Assembly (NCBI RefSeq): GCF_943371255.1
Contig: NZ_CALRUC010000112.1
Coordinates: 1-15,032 of the forward strand
Reading direction: 5' to 3'
Length of the DNA stretch: 15,032 nucleotides
Source: Ferrovibrio terrae_B
GTDB lineage: Bacteria > Pseudomonadota > Alphaproteobacteria > Ferrovibrionales > Ferrovibrionaceae
The notes beneath the pieces are model-generated. The model saw only the letters and a list, made by a program, of their open reading frames with translations. It did no database searches and had not been told where the DNA came from. Positions within the stretch are counted from its first letter, which is position 1. Every line of letters begins with the position of its first letter. A program made the translations under genes and the position numbers. Below are positions 1 through 5,795 of the stretch, one piece after another.

Positions 1-185
1 CGGAACTCTTCCGCCGTGCGGTAGAACCAGTCGTCCACCAGTTCGGCGATCTTCTGCCGGCCATGGAAGGCCCCGTAGAAGACATCGTGATAGACGGCGT
101 CTTCGGTGAACAGCGCGGCAAAGCCCTTGCCGTCGCGGGTCTGTACCGCTTCGGCAAAGCGGTGCAGCAGCATCTGGGTATCCAT
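1..185 (-). CDS. NTF2/SnoaL-like small protein (partial, C-terminus beyond the window)
   Basis: Only the first 61 codons are present. The reading starts MDTQMLLHRFAEAVQTRDG and continues through GKGFAALFTEDAVYHDVFYG and a FHGR segment, and it is open to the window edge. The helix followed by an 'F-A-A-L-F-T-E-D-A-V-Y-H-D' turn and the later 'F-H-G-R-x-x-I' is the pattern of SnoaL-like / nuclear transport factor 2-like folds. These small cone-shaped domains serve as isomerases, hydrolases or ligand-binding proteins, so the fold does not give the substrate. The ATG at 185-183 has a strong ribosome binding site (GGAGG, then AAACC) identical to that of tupA. The gene lies 58 bp after tupA on the same strand and may be read with the tup operon. 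Its ribosome binding site and start codon lie in one arm of an inverted repeat (183-227). The family is clear; the function is unknown. Confidence 0.72.
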   Translation of the reverse strand, partial: MDTQMLLHRFAEAVQTRDGKGFAALFTEDAVYHDVFYGAFHGRQKIAELVDDWFYRTAEEF

Positions 186-227
186 GGTTTCCTCCAGCAT
201 TTTTTAGAATGCTAGAAGGAAACCATG
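183..227 (-). promoter_or_regulatory. Inverted repeat covering the RBS and start codon of the NTF2-like gene
   Basis: Arms at 183-193 and 217-227 are perfectly complementary (11 bp). An inner 6-bp stem (196-201 with 208-213) closes a six-base loop, and the two are joined by a small internal mismatch and bulge. On the minus strand the 3' arm contains the GGAGG ribosome binding site and the ATG of the downstream gene. In an RNA the start region would therefore be paired. The repeat could also be an operator or the end of the tup transcript, but there is no clear run of T after it. Confidence 0.6.
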
Positions 228-243
228 CCGCGGTAAATGCCGC

Positions 244-1092
244 TCAGCTGTTCACACCCGGCTTGTAGTTCGGGAAGAACAGCTGCTCGCCCTCGATCTT
301 GTAGGCGGCGATGGCATCCTGGCCTTCCTTCGAGGTGATCCAGTCGACGAAGGCCTTGCCCTCGGCCACCTTCACATGCGCGTGCTTGGCCGGATTGACC
401 AGCATGACGCCGTACTGGTTGAACAGCTTCACGTCGCCCTGAACGCTGATCACCAGATCGCCGCGGTTCTTGAAGCTGAGCCAGGTGCCGCGGTCGGTGA
501 AGGCATAGGCATTCATCGCCGCCGCGGTATTCAGCGTCGGACCCATGCCCGAACCGGTTTCGCGATACCAGCCGGTGCCGGCAGTTTTCACGTCGATATC
601 GGCTTCCTTCCAGATGCGCAGTTCGGCCGCATGCGTGCCCGAGCTGTCGCCGCGCGAGGCGAACGGTGCCTTGGACGTCGCGATCTTTTTGTAGGCGGCG
701 ATCACGTCCTTGCTGCCGCCCACCTTGGCCGGGTCGCTCTTGGGGCCGACGATGACGAAGTCGTTGTACATCACCAGCCGGCGGTCGACGCCGAAGCCGG
801 CATCGACGAATTTCTGCTCGGCCACCGGGTCATGCACGAAGACCACATCGGCATCGCCCTTTTCGCCGGTCTTGAGCGCCTGGCCGGTGCCTTGCGCCAC
901 CACACGCACCTGGATGCCGGTCTTCTTGGTGAAGGCAGGCAGGATATGGCCGAACAGGCCGGACTGTTCGGTGGAGGTGGTGCTGGCGACGATGATGAAC
1001 TTGTCCTGCGCAAGCGAAAGGCCGCTGCTCAGAGTCAGGGCGATACCGGTGGCAAGGCCGAGAAGATGCCGGCGATTGAGAATGTGGTTCAT
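244..1092 (-). CDS. tupA: Tungstate ABC transporter, periplasmic substrate-binding protein
   Basis: This 282-aa extracytoplasmic solute-binding protein is predicted to capture tungstate in the periplasm and hand it to TupB/TupC. After a signal peptide (about residues 1-28, cleavage near SLA/Q) comes the anion-binding start 'ASTTSTEQSGL' (about 36-46), typical of TupA-type proteins. It is followed by 'GTGQALK', 'GDADVVFVHDP' and 'YNDFVIVGP', all characteristic of the tungstate-binding PBP-like family. The start was placed at the ATG 1092-1090 because a GGAGG motif precedes it by five bases; an upstream in-frame ATG at 1116 lacks such a site and would put charged residues ahead of the signal peptide. 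The N-terminus 'NRRHLLGLA' has adjacent arginines before the hydrophobic stretch, so Tat export is possible. tupA is last in the tupB-tupC-tupA operon, 20 bp after tupC. Molybdate as an additional ligand cannot be excluded. Confidence 0.9.
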   Translation of the reverse strand: MNHILNRRHLLGLATGIALTLSSGLSLAQDKFIIVASTTSTEQSGLFGHILPAFTKKTGIQVRVVAQGTGQALKTGEKGDADVVFVHDPVAEQKFVDAGFGVDRRLVMYNDFVIVGPKSDPAKVGGSKDVIAAYKKIATSKAPFASRGDSSGTHAAELRIWKEADIDVKTAGTGWYRETGSGMGPTLNTAAAMNAYAFTDRGTWLSFKNRGDLVISVQGDVKLFNQYGVMLVNPAKHAHVKVAEGKAFVDWITSKEGQDAIAAYKIEGEQLFFPNYKPGVNS

Positions 1093-1112
1093 GGTTTCCT
1101 CCGTTTTGAATA

Positions 1113-1868
1113 TCACCAGGTCAGGTCGCCCTGCAGGAAGGCGCGTGCCGCATCGCTGCGCGGCATGTTGAAAAATTCAGAGGCCGGCGTGCGTTCAGCC
1201 ACGCTGCCGCGATGCAGGAAAATCACATCGCCGGCCAGCCGGCGCGCCTGGCCCAGATCATGGGTGGTCATCACGATCTTGGTGCCGGTGGCAGCAATGC
1301 TTTCGATGATGCCTTCCACCTGCCGCGTGGCACCGGGATCAAGCGCCGCCGAGGGCTCGTCGAGGAACAGGATCTGCGGTTCCAGCGCCCAGGCGCGCGC
1401 CAGTGCCAGCCGCTGCTGTTCGCCGCCCGACAGCACGCGCGCCGGCCGTTCGGCCAGAGCGGCAAGGCCGACGCGCTCCAGCACCGTCATCGCTTTGCTG
1501 CGCCGTGCTGTTGTATCGATGCCGCGCAGCTTGAGGGGGAATTCGATATTAGCCAGCACCGAACGGCGCAGCAGCACCGGCTTCTGGAACACCATGGCCT
1601 GGTCGAAGCGCAGGCTTTGCGAATTCTGCGCCGCCGCGCCCTGCCAGATCACCTGGCCTTGGGTCGGCTGGATCAGCCCGTGGCACAGCCGCAGCAGCAG
1701 GCTCTTGCCGGCGCCATTGGGGCCGAGCACCAGGGTCGGTGCGCCCGCCTCGAAGCTCAGCGTGATGTGACTGATCAGGGTCTGGCCGTTGATGCCATAG
1801 CCGACATCCTGCAGCTGCAGCGGCAGCAGCACGGGGCGGGCATGCAATGGCGCCATCTGCATGGTCAT
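1113..1868 (-). CDS. tupC: Tungstate ABC transporter, ATP-binding protein
   Basis: This 251-aa cytoplasmic ATPase is predicted to drive tungstate import through TupB. All motifs of an ABC nucleotide-binding domain are present: Walker A GPNGAGKS (49-56), Q-loop VFQKP (Gln95), signature LSGGEQQR (146-153), Walker B ILFLDEP with a D-loop SAALDP (166-178), and the switch histidine in TTHD (His203). The length fits a single-domain importer ATPase without the regulatory TOBE domain usual in ModC. The start ATG overlaps the tupB stop by four bases (ATGA), which implies translational coupling. An ATG two codons downstream is the only nearby alternative. Assignment to tungstate rather than another anion comes from the flanking tupA and tupB. 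Confidence 0.88.
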   Translation of the reverse strand: MTMQMAPLHARPVLLPLQLQDVGYGINGQTLISHITLSFEAGAPTLVLGPNGAGKSLLLRLCHGLIQPTQGQVIWQGAAAQNSQSLRFDQAMVFQKPVLLRRSVLANIEFPLKLRGIDTTARRSKAMTVLERVGLAALAERPARVLSGGEQQRLALARAWALEPQILFLDEPSAALDPGATRQVEGIIESIAATGTKIVMTTHDLGQARRLAGDVIFLHRGSVAERTPASEFFNMPRSDAARAFLQGDLTW

Positions 1869-2572
1869 GCGCCCTGTCGCTGGCGTGCGGCATTGCCAAA
1901 GGCTGTGGCGGCCGCATTGATGCCGATGGCAATCGCCAGCAGCACGATGCCGAGCGCCATGGCGAGCGCGAGATCACCACGGCTGGTTTCCAGCGAGATC
2001 GCCGTGGTCATGGTGCGGGTGACGCCGGCAATGTTGCCGCCGACGATGATGATGGCGCCCACTTCGGCAATCGCGCGGCCGAAGCCGGCAAATACCGCCG
2101 TGCTGAGCGAGAAGCGGCCATCCCACAGCAGGGTGGCGATGGCTTTCAGCGGCGTGAGGCCGAGCGAGCGCAGTTGCTCTTCGTATTCGCTCCACAGGTC
2201 GGCGACAGTCTGGCGCGACAGGGCGGCCACGATCGGCGTGATCAGCACCACCTGCGCCACCACCATGCCGACGGGCGTGAACAGCCAGCCGAGTGCGCCG
2301 AGCGGCCCCGAGCGCGACAGGATCAGGTAGACGACGAGGCCGACCACCACCGGTGGCAGGCCCATGCAGGCATTCAGCACAACGATGCAGGCATGGCGGC
2401 CGGGGAAACTGGTCAGCGCGAGGAGCGCGCCGAAGGGCAGGCCGATGGCGCTGCCGATCAGCACGGCGGTGAGGCTGACACGCAGCGACAGGCCGACGAT
2501 GCGGACCAGTTCGGGATCGAACTGCACCATCATCTGCAGCGACAGCAGAAAGGCTTCGGAGATCGTGTTCAC
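1865..2572 (-). CDS. tupB: Tungstate ABC transporter, permease
   Basis: This 235-aa inner-membrane protein is the predicted channel of the tungstate importer. It has the BPD_transp_1 layout: a hydrophobic helix beginning 'VGLSLRVSLTAVLIGSAIG', then 'GLPPVVVGLVVYLILSRSG', a TM segment 'VGMVVAQVVLITPIV', the EAA-type cytoplasmic loop 'GFGRAIAEVGAIIIVGGNI' that docks on the ATPase, and a last TM helix near residues 202-225. The first codon is GTG (2572-2570), with no strong ribosome binding site in front. An internal ATG pair at residues 14-15 is an alternative, but it would remove part of the N-terminal segment normally present. tupB is the first gene of the operon, so the permease is made before the ATPase and the binding protein. 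Its stop overlaps the tupC start. Confidence 0.88.
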   Translation of the reverse strand: MNTISEAFLLSLQMMVQFDPELVRIVGLSLRVSLTAVLIGSAIGLPFGALLALTSFPGRHACIVVLNACMGLPPVVVGLVVYLILSRSGPLGALGWLFTPVGMVVAQVVLITPIVAALSRQTVADLWSEYEEQLRSLGLTPLKAIATLLWDGRFSLSTAVFAGFGRAIAEVGAIIIVGGNIAGVTRTMTTAISLETSRGDLALAMALGIVLLAIAIGINAAATAFGNAARQRQGA

Positions 2573-2617
2573 GCAACCGAATTAGCGCAACGCGGCAGGC
2601 GGGCAAAGGGCTAAGTG

Positions 2618-2646
2618 CTTATGTGCACAGGTTGTTTTGGCGACAA
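2618..2646 (-). promoter_or_regulatory. Predicted promoter of tupBCA
   Basis: On the minus strand TTGTCG (2646-2641) and CATAAG (2623-2618) are separated by 17 bases, matching sigma-70 spacing and four of six positions in each element. The predicted transcription start is about 40 bases before the tupB GTG. The -35 lies inside the inverted repeat at 2634-2665. Confidence 0.45.
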
Positions 2647-2665
2647 AAAAGTTTGTCGCCAAAAC
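2634..2665. promoter_or_regulatory. Perfect 14-bp inverted repeat, candidate tup operator (or ccdA terminator)
   Basis: The arms at 2634-2647 and 2652-2665 (GTTTTGGCGACAAA and its complement) pair perfectly around a four-base AAAG loop. The repeat lies 62-93 bp upstream of tupB and covers the predicted -35 element, which suggests a repressor site. It also lies 15 bp after the ccdA stop, so it could end the ccdA transcript, but neither side is followed by a clear T-run. It does not resemble the ATCG/TATATA half-sites of ModE boxes. Confidence 0.6.
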
Positions 2666-2679
2666 GCAAACTCAAGGAC

Positions 2680-3423
2680 TCAGCCGATGGCGGCGAGCCA
2701 GGGGAAAACCTCCAGCAGGTAGTAGCTGAACTGGCCGAGGCTGTTGGTGAAGATCAGGATGCCGGTGATCACCAGCAGGCCGCCGGCCACCATCTCGACC
2801 TTGTGGATGTGGCGGCGGAATTTCTGCATGAAGCGCATGAAGGGCTTCACCGCCAGGGCGGCCAGCAGGAACGGGATACCGAGCCCCAGCGCATAGACCG
2901 CCAGCAGCGAAATGCCATAGCCGAGCTGTTCGCGGCTGGCGGCTACGGTAAGGATGGTGGCGAGGATCGGGCCGACGCAGGGCGTCCAGCCAAAGGCAAA
3001 GGCCAGGCCGATGACATAGGCGCCGACGATGCTGGTCGGGCGTTCGGTGGTGTTGATCCGCGCCTCGCGATACAGCAGCGGGATTTTCAGCAGGCCCATG
3101 TAATGCAGGCCGAAGACCACGATCACCGCGCCGGCCACCTTGCCGATGATGTCGATATTTTCGACGATCAGGCGGTTCAGCGCGGAGGCGCTGGCGCCCA
3201 TGGCGATGAAGACGGTGGAAAAGCCGATCACGAAAGCCAGCGCCGAAACGAAGACGCGCCGCGTCAGTGCCGGATCGACGCCGTCTTCATTCACCAGCCG
3301 GTCCAGCGTGGTGCCGGCCACGAAGCACAGATAGGCGGGTACCAGCGGCAGCACGCAGGGACTGAGGAAACTCAGCAGCCCGGCGCCGGCCGCGCCGGCA
3401 TAGGAAATATCGAGGCCGCCCAT
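2680..3423 (-). CDS. ccdA: CcdA-type cytochrome c biogenesis / thiol-disulfide membrane transporter
   Basis: This 247-aa polytopic membrane protein is of the DsbD-gamma/CcdA family, which carries reducing equivalents from cytoplasmic thioredoxin across the inner membrane to periplasmic partners. The two hallmark cysteines are present: Cys23 in 'FLSPCVLPLVPAY' and Cys149 in 'FGWTPCVGPILATIL', each in the helix of one half of the pseudo-repeated fold. About six hydrophobic segments are visible, and the length is normal for CcdA. The ATG start at 3423 has only a distant GGAG (13 bases away), so translation may depend on the upstream yeeE-like gene, which ends 29 bp before on the same strand. No cytochrome c assembly gene is adjacent. 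The context suggests that it may instead serve sulfur chemistry or a periplasmic thioredoxin encoded elsewhere. Confidence 0.88.
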   Translation of the reverse strand: MGGLDISYAGAAGAGLLSFLSPCVLPLVPAYLCFVAGTTLDRLVNEDGVDPALTRRVFVSALAFVIGFSTVFIAMGASASALNRLIVENIDIIGKVAGAVIVVFGLHYMGLLKIPLLYREARINTTERPTSIVGAYVIGLAFAFGWTPCVGPILATILTVAASREQLGYGISLLAVYALGLGIPFLLAALAVKPFMRFMQKFRRHIHKVEMVAGGLLVITGILIFTNSLGQFSYYLLEVFPWLAAIG

Positions 3424-3452
3424 GATGTGAACGTTACTCCGGCGAGAGGAGA

Positions 3453-4556
3453 TCAGCCGCGGGCGAACAGCGCGCGGATGGCATCAGGCAAATTGCCTTC
3501 CTCAAGATAGCGGACCCCCAGGATGCCGCCAATCACGATGCCGCCCAGTGCGACAAAGCTGCCCAGCGCCAGCGTGCTGACACCGGTGAGGCCCTGGCCG
3601 ACGGTGCAGCCCAGCGCGGTGACGCCGCCGATGCCCATCAGCACGCCGCCGAGCAGATGCGAGACCACATCCTGTGCATTGGCGAAGCTTTCGATGCGGA
3701 AGCTGCCATCTGCCTTTGCCATCAGGAAGGCGCCGAGGATCACGCCGCCCACGGTGCTGACGCCGAAATCCAGTGTCGCGCCGGTAAAGGTCATCAGATA
3801 CTGCAGCGCATAGCCGATCGGCGCCACGAAGGTCATCGACACCAGCGGTGTCGGCTCGAACTCGTCGGCGCCGAGGATACCGGTGGCGGCCCAGCCGCCG
3901 ACGATCACGAGGCCGATCACAATGCCGGCGGCAATCAGGACCGGATGCCGGCGGAAGCGCGCATCCCGGAACACCCAGAGCAGCAACAGGGCGGGAATCG
4001 CCAGACCCAGCCCCCAGCGCAGGCTGCGCACATCGAGGCCGAAGCCCAGCCCGAGCAGGTCGGGCAGCGTCTGGGTGGCGAAGCCGCGCGATTTCAGGTC
4101 GATCACCGACCAGCCTTCCAGCCACAGCCGCGCCGGGCCGATCAGGCCGCGCAGCGTGGCATAGCCGGCAATGCCGATCATCAGGACCACCAACAGGGAT
4201 TTCAGGTTGCCGGCGCCCAGCCGCACCAGCGTGCGGCTGCCGCAGCCACCGGCCTGCACCATACCAAAGCCGAACAGCAGCCCGCCGATGGCGGCGCCGA
4301 GCCAGCCGAGATTTGTGCCGGCATAGATCGAGCTGTTGAGATCGATCAGCCCGGCCAGCTGCAGCAGCTGGCTGCCCAGCATGGCAACCGCAATCGCCAG
4401 CACCCAGCTGCGCAGGCGGTTGGCGTCGTTCATCAGCACCATGTCGCTGATCGCGCCCATGGTGCAGAAGTTGCTGCGCTGAACCATGGCGCCGAACACG
4501 ACACCCAGGATCAGGCCGGCAAGATTGACAAGGTAAGGCAGGGGAAGTGCGGTCAT
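3453..4556 (-). CDS. YeeE/YedE (TsuA-like) thiosulfate or sulfur-compound transporter
   Basis: This 367-aa inner-membrane protein is of the sulfur-transport (YeeE/YedE, formerly DUF395) family and holds both repeat halves in one chain. Three cysteine motifs that define the family are visible: Cys31 in 'QRSNFCTMGAI', Cys105 in 'QAGGCGSRTLVRLGAGN' and Cys317 in 'ALGCTVGQGLTGVSTLALGS'. In characterised TsuA these cysteines relay thiosulfate through the membrane. The partner of TsuA is a TusA-like protein (TsuB), and here a tusA-like gene starts 114 bp away on the other strand. The related YedE/YedF pair has been linked to selenium, so a selenium compound is an alternative cargo. The ATG at 4556 has no strong ribosome binding site. 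ccdA follows at 29 bp and is probably co-transcribed. Confidence 0.85.
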   Translation of the reverse strand: MTALPLPYLVNLAGLILGVVFGAMVQRSNFCTMGAISDMVLMNDANRLRSWVLAIAVAMLGSQLLQLAGLIDLNSSIYAGTNLGWLGAAIGGLLFGFGMVQAGGCGSRTLVRLGAGNLKSLLVVLMIGIAGYATLRGLIGPARLWLEGWSVIDLKSRGFATQTLPDLLGLGFGLDVRSLRWGLGLAIPALLLLWVFRDARFRRHPVLIAAGIVIGLVIVGGWAATGILGADEFEPTPLVSMTFVAPIGYALQYLMTFTGATLDFGVSTVGGVILGAFLMAKADGSFRIESFANAQDVVSHLLGGVLMGIGGVTALGCTVGQGLTGVSTLALGSFVALGGIVIGGILGVRYLEEGNLPDAIRALFARG

Positions 4557-4595
4557 GGCGGACGATTTTATGCGTTTATGGTGCGATTGCAGGGG

Positions 4596-4623
4596 AGTAT
4601 AGGATTTACATTTCCGAAGTGAA
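4596..4623 (-). promoter_or_regulatory. Predicted promoter of the yeeE/yedE-like gene and ccdA
   Basis: On the minus strand TTCACT (4623-4618) and TATACT (4601-4596) are spaced by 16 bases. The predicted start lies about 33 bases before the ATG. It overlaps the divergent tusA promoter, so one bound regulator could affect both. Confidence 0.45.
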
Positions 4624-4633
4624 GTATTATATT
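4605..4633 (+). promoter_or_regulatory. Predicted promoter of tusA
   Basis: TTTACA (4605-4610) and TATATT (4628-4633) are separated by 17 bases in an AT-rich island within GC-rich DNA. The predicted start is about 31 bases before the tusA ATG. Its -35 lies between the -10 and -35 of the opposite promoter. Confidence 0.5.
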
Positions 4634-4670
4634 AATTAACGATTATATTTGTTGAATTTGCGGAATTCCC

Positions 4671-4895
4671 ATGACCCAGACCCTGGATGTCAAAGGCCTG
4701 AACTGCCCGTTGCCGGTGCTGAAGACCAAGAAGGCGATGAAAGCCGTGCCCAAGGGCGATGTGCTGACTGTCGAGGCCACCGATCCCAACACCATGCGCG
4801 ACATGGTGGCGCTGTGCGAAGCCTCTGGTTTTGCGCTGGTGTCGGCCCAGGAGCGGGACGGTGTGTTTGTGTTCGAGATCCGGCAGGCGGCTTAA
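4671..4895 (+). CDS. tusA: TusA-family sulfur carrier protein
   Basis: This 74-aa soluble protein is of the TusA/SirA/YedF family, which accepts persulfide sulfur on a conserved cysteine and passes it to tRNA thiolation, molybdenum cofactor or thiosulfate pathways. The family motif is present as 'LDVKGLNCPLPVLKTKKAM', with the carrier Cys12 in the C-P-x-P core. The remaining beta-alpha-beta-alpha-beta-beta pattern and full length match the family, including 'GDVLTVEATDPNT' and the C-terminal 'GVFVFEIRQ'. The gene is divergent from the YeeE/YedE-like transporter, an arrangement that suggests the TsuB or YedF role rather than a general one. Its ribosome binding site is weak (CGGA, eight bases before ATG). 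The symbol is used for the family; tsuB or yedF would be equally defensible. Confidence 0.88.
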   Translation: MTQTLDVKGLNCPLPVLKTKKAMKAVPKGDVLTVEATDPNTMRDMVALCEASGFALVSAQERDGVFVFEIRQAA

Positions 4896-4934
4896 AGCCG
4901 CACCCGTCCAAATTCTGTCATTTACAACGGGCAG

Positions 4935-4963
4935 TTGGCGCTGTCCGGCGAATGCGCTAGCCT
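4935..4963 (+). promoter_or_regulatory. Possible promoter of the 69-aa gene
   Basis: TTGGCG (4935-4940) and TAGCCT (4958-4963) have a 17-base spacing and sit about 30 bases before the ATG at 4992. The -10 match is poor (three of six), so this is a weak prediction. Read-through from tusA is the alternative. Confidence 0.25.
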
Positions 4964-4991
4964 CAGGCCAGCGATTCAAGGTGTTTTCAAA

Positions 4992-5201
4992 ATGGCAAAG
5001 TTTACCGCTCAGGACATCGTGCCGGGCCAGCGTTTCGAGCAACGGCAGGGTTTTATCTGGCGCGTCGCCCGGCTGATCCATTTCCCGGGCGAAGACGCGA
5101 TGCATGTGCAGCTGATCAACGAGCGCGATTCCAGCAGCACCAAGACCGTGTCGTTCAGCGCCCTGATGGACCGCAACCTGTTCAAGCTGGTCGAAAAATG
5201 A
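4992..5201 (+). CDS. Small conserved-looking protein of unknown function (69 aa)
   Basis: I do not recognise this protein. It starts MAKFTAQDIVPGQRFEQRQG and alternates short hydrophobic strands with turns ('GFIWRVARLIHF', 'MHVQLINERD', 'KTVSFSALMD', 'FKLVEK'), which suggests a small beta-rich barrel-like domain. There is no signal peptide or membrane segment, so it should be cytoplasmic. The ATG at 4992 was chosen over an upstream in-frame ATG at 4935 because AAGG lies ten bases before it and because the residues added by the longer form look like non-coding translation. The stop overlaps the start of the next gene by four bases (ATGA), so the two are translationally coupled. The gene lies 96 bp after tusA. 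A link to sulfur transfer or to the lipoprotein is only positional. Confidence 0.68.
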   Translation: MAKFTAQDIVPGQRFEQRQGFIWRVARLIHFPGEDAMHVQLINERDSSSTKTVSFSALMDRNLFKLVEK

Positions 5202-5623
5202 TGATGCGGCCGGCCTGGCTGTCACTGGTGCTGCTGGCCACCCTGGCCGCCTGCGCCGATGCGCCGCCGCCGGTGACCGCCGCGCCTGAGCCGGTCATTT
5301 ATGTCGCACCGCCCGTCGTTGTGGAGGCACCGCCGCCTGCGCCTGTGGCGCCGCCTCCGCCGGTGCTGCGCTTTGCCGGCCATGTCGCCAGCTACAAGTC
5401 GCTGGCTGAGGCGGAAGCGGCCTGGCCGCGCCTTGCCGAGCGTTTTCCCGTCCTGAAAACCGCCAATCGCCGCTATGTCGAGGTCGATCTTGGCGGCCAG
5501 CGCGGCAAGGTCGTGCGCCTGCTGGTGGGCGGCTTCCCGGAGCGGGCAGAGGCCTTGGCTTACTGCCGCAGCCTGCGCGGCACTGCGCTGTATTGTGCTC
5601 CGCACGACTTGCCGGCGGGCTGA
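5198..5623 (+). CDS. SPOR-like domain lipoprotein
   Basis: This 141-aa protein is predicted to be exported and lipid-anchored. Residues 1-18 form a signal peptide ending in the lipobox LAAC (Cys19 would be acylated). A proline/alanine/valine-rich linker follows (about 20-56), then a compact C-terminal domain (about 57-135). That domain has the SPOR layout: 'HVASYKSLAEAEAAW', 'VEVDLGGQRGKVVRLLVGGF', 'RAEALAYCRSLRG' and a final 'LYCAP'. SPOR domains bind septal peptidoglycan stripped of stem peptides, which would place this protein in the envelope, possibly at division sites. Two cysteines near the C-terminus could form a disulfide. Translation probably depends on coupling to the preceding 69-aa gene, because no good ribosome binding site is seen and three ATG codons follow in a row. 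The SPOR call rests on pattern, not on a profile search. Confidence 0.72.
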   Translation: MMMRPAWLSLVLLATLAACADAPPPVTAAPEPVIYVAPPVVVEAPPPAPVAPPPPVLRFAGHVASYKSLAEAEAAWPRLAERFPVLKTANRRYVEVDLGGQRGKVVRLLVGGFPERAEALAYCRSLRGTALYCAPHDLPAG

Positions 5624-5657
5624 CGCGTTAACCAAATATCCGCACCAGTTATATTTT

Positions 5658-5673
5658 TGTGACCAATGTGACC
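5658..5673 (+). repeat. Tandem TGTGACC direct repeat upstream of the 306-aa gene
   Basis: TGTGACC occurs at 5658-5664 and 5667-5673, nine bases apart, in the AT-rich 172-bp leader. A complementary AGGTCA lies at 5721-5726. It could be a regulator site, but two copies of seven bases can arise by chance. Confidence 0.3.
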
Positions 5674-5795
5674 TGCAGTTGTGGGTCTTATTGTTGGATT
5701 CACTATTTTCTGCCAAAATTAGGTCAGATTCAGTGACGTAGATTCCCTGAACCCCAGACAGTGAATTCCAGAAACAGGACGGCGCGAGAAACGCG

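Noticed and set aside
376..1770. Long open frame (464 codons) on the plus strand opposite tupA and tupC
   Set aside because: It is the complement of two clear genes in GC-rich DNA; its protein is rich in Arg, Ala and His and matches no family pattern.
2573..2679. Moco/Tuco riboswitch before tupB
   Set aside because: The 107-bp gap holds only one simple hairpin that overlaps the predicted promoter, too small for this riboswitch class.
3657..4622. 321-codon plus-strand frame opposite the YeeE/YedE-like gene
   Set aside because: Complement of a gene with all family motifs; the product is Gln/His/Ala-rich and it crosses the promoter region.
4624..4660. CtrA or SqrR/BigR site in the AT-rich island
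   Set aside because: The two TTAA are adjacent rather than seven bases apart, and no ATTC-N8-GAAT is present.
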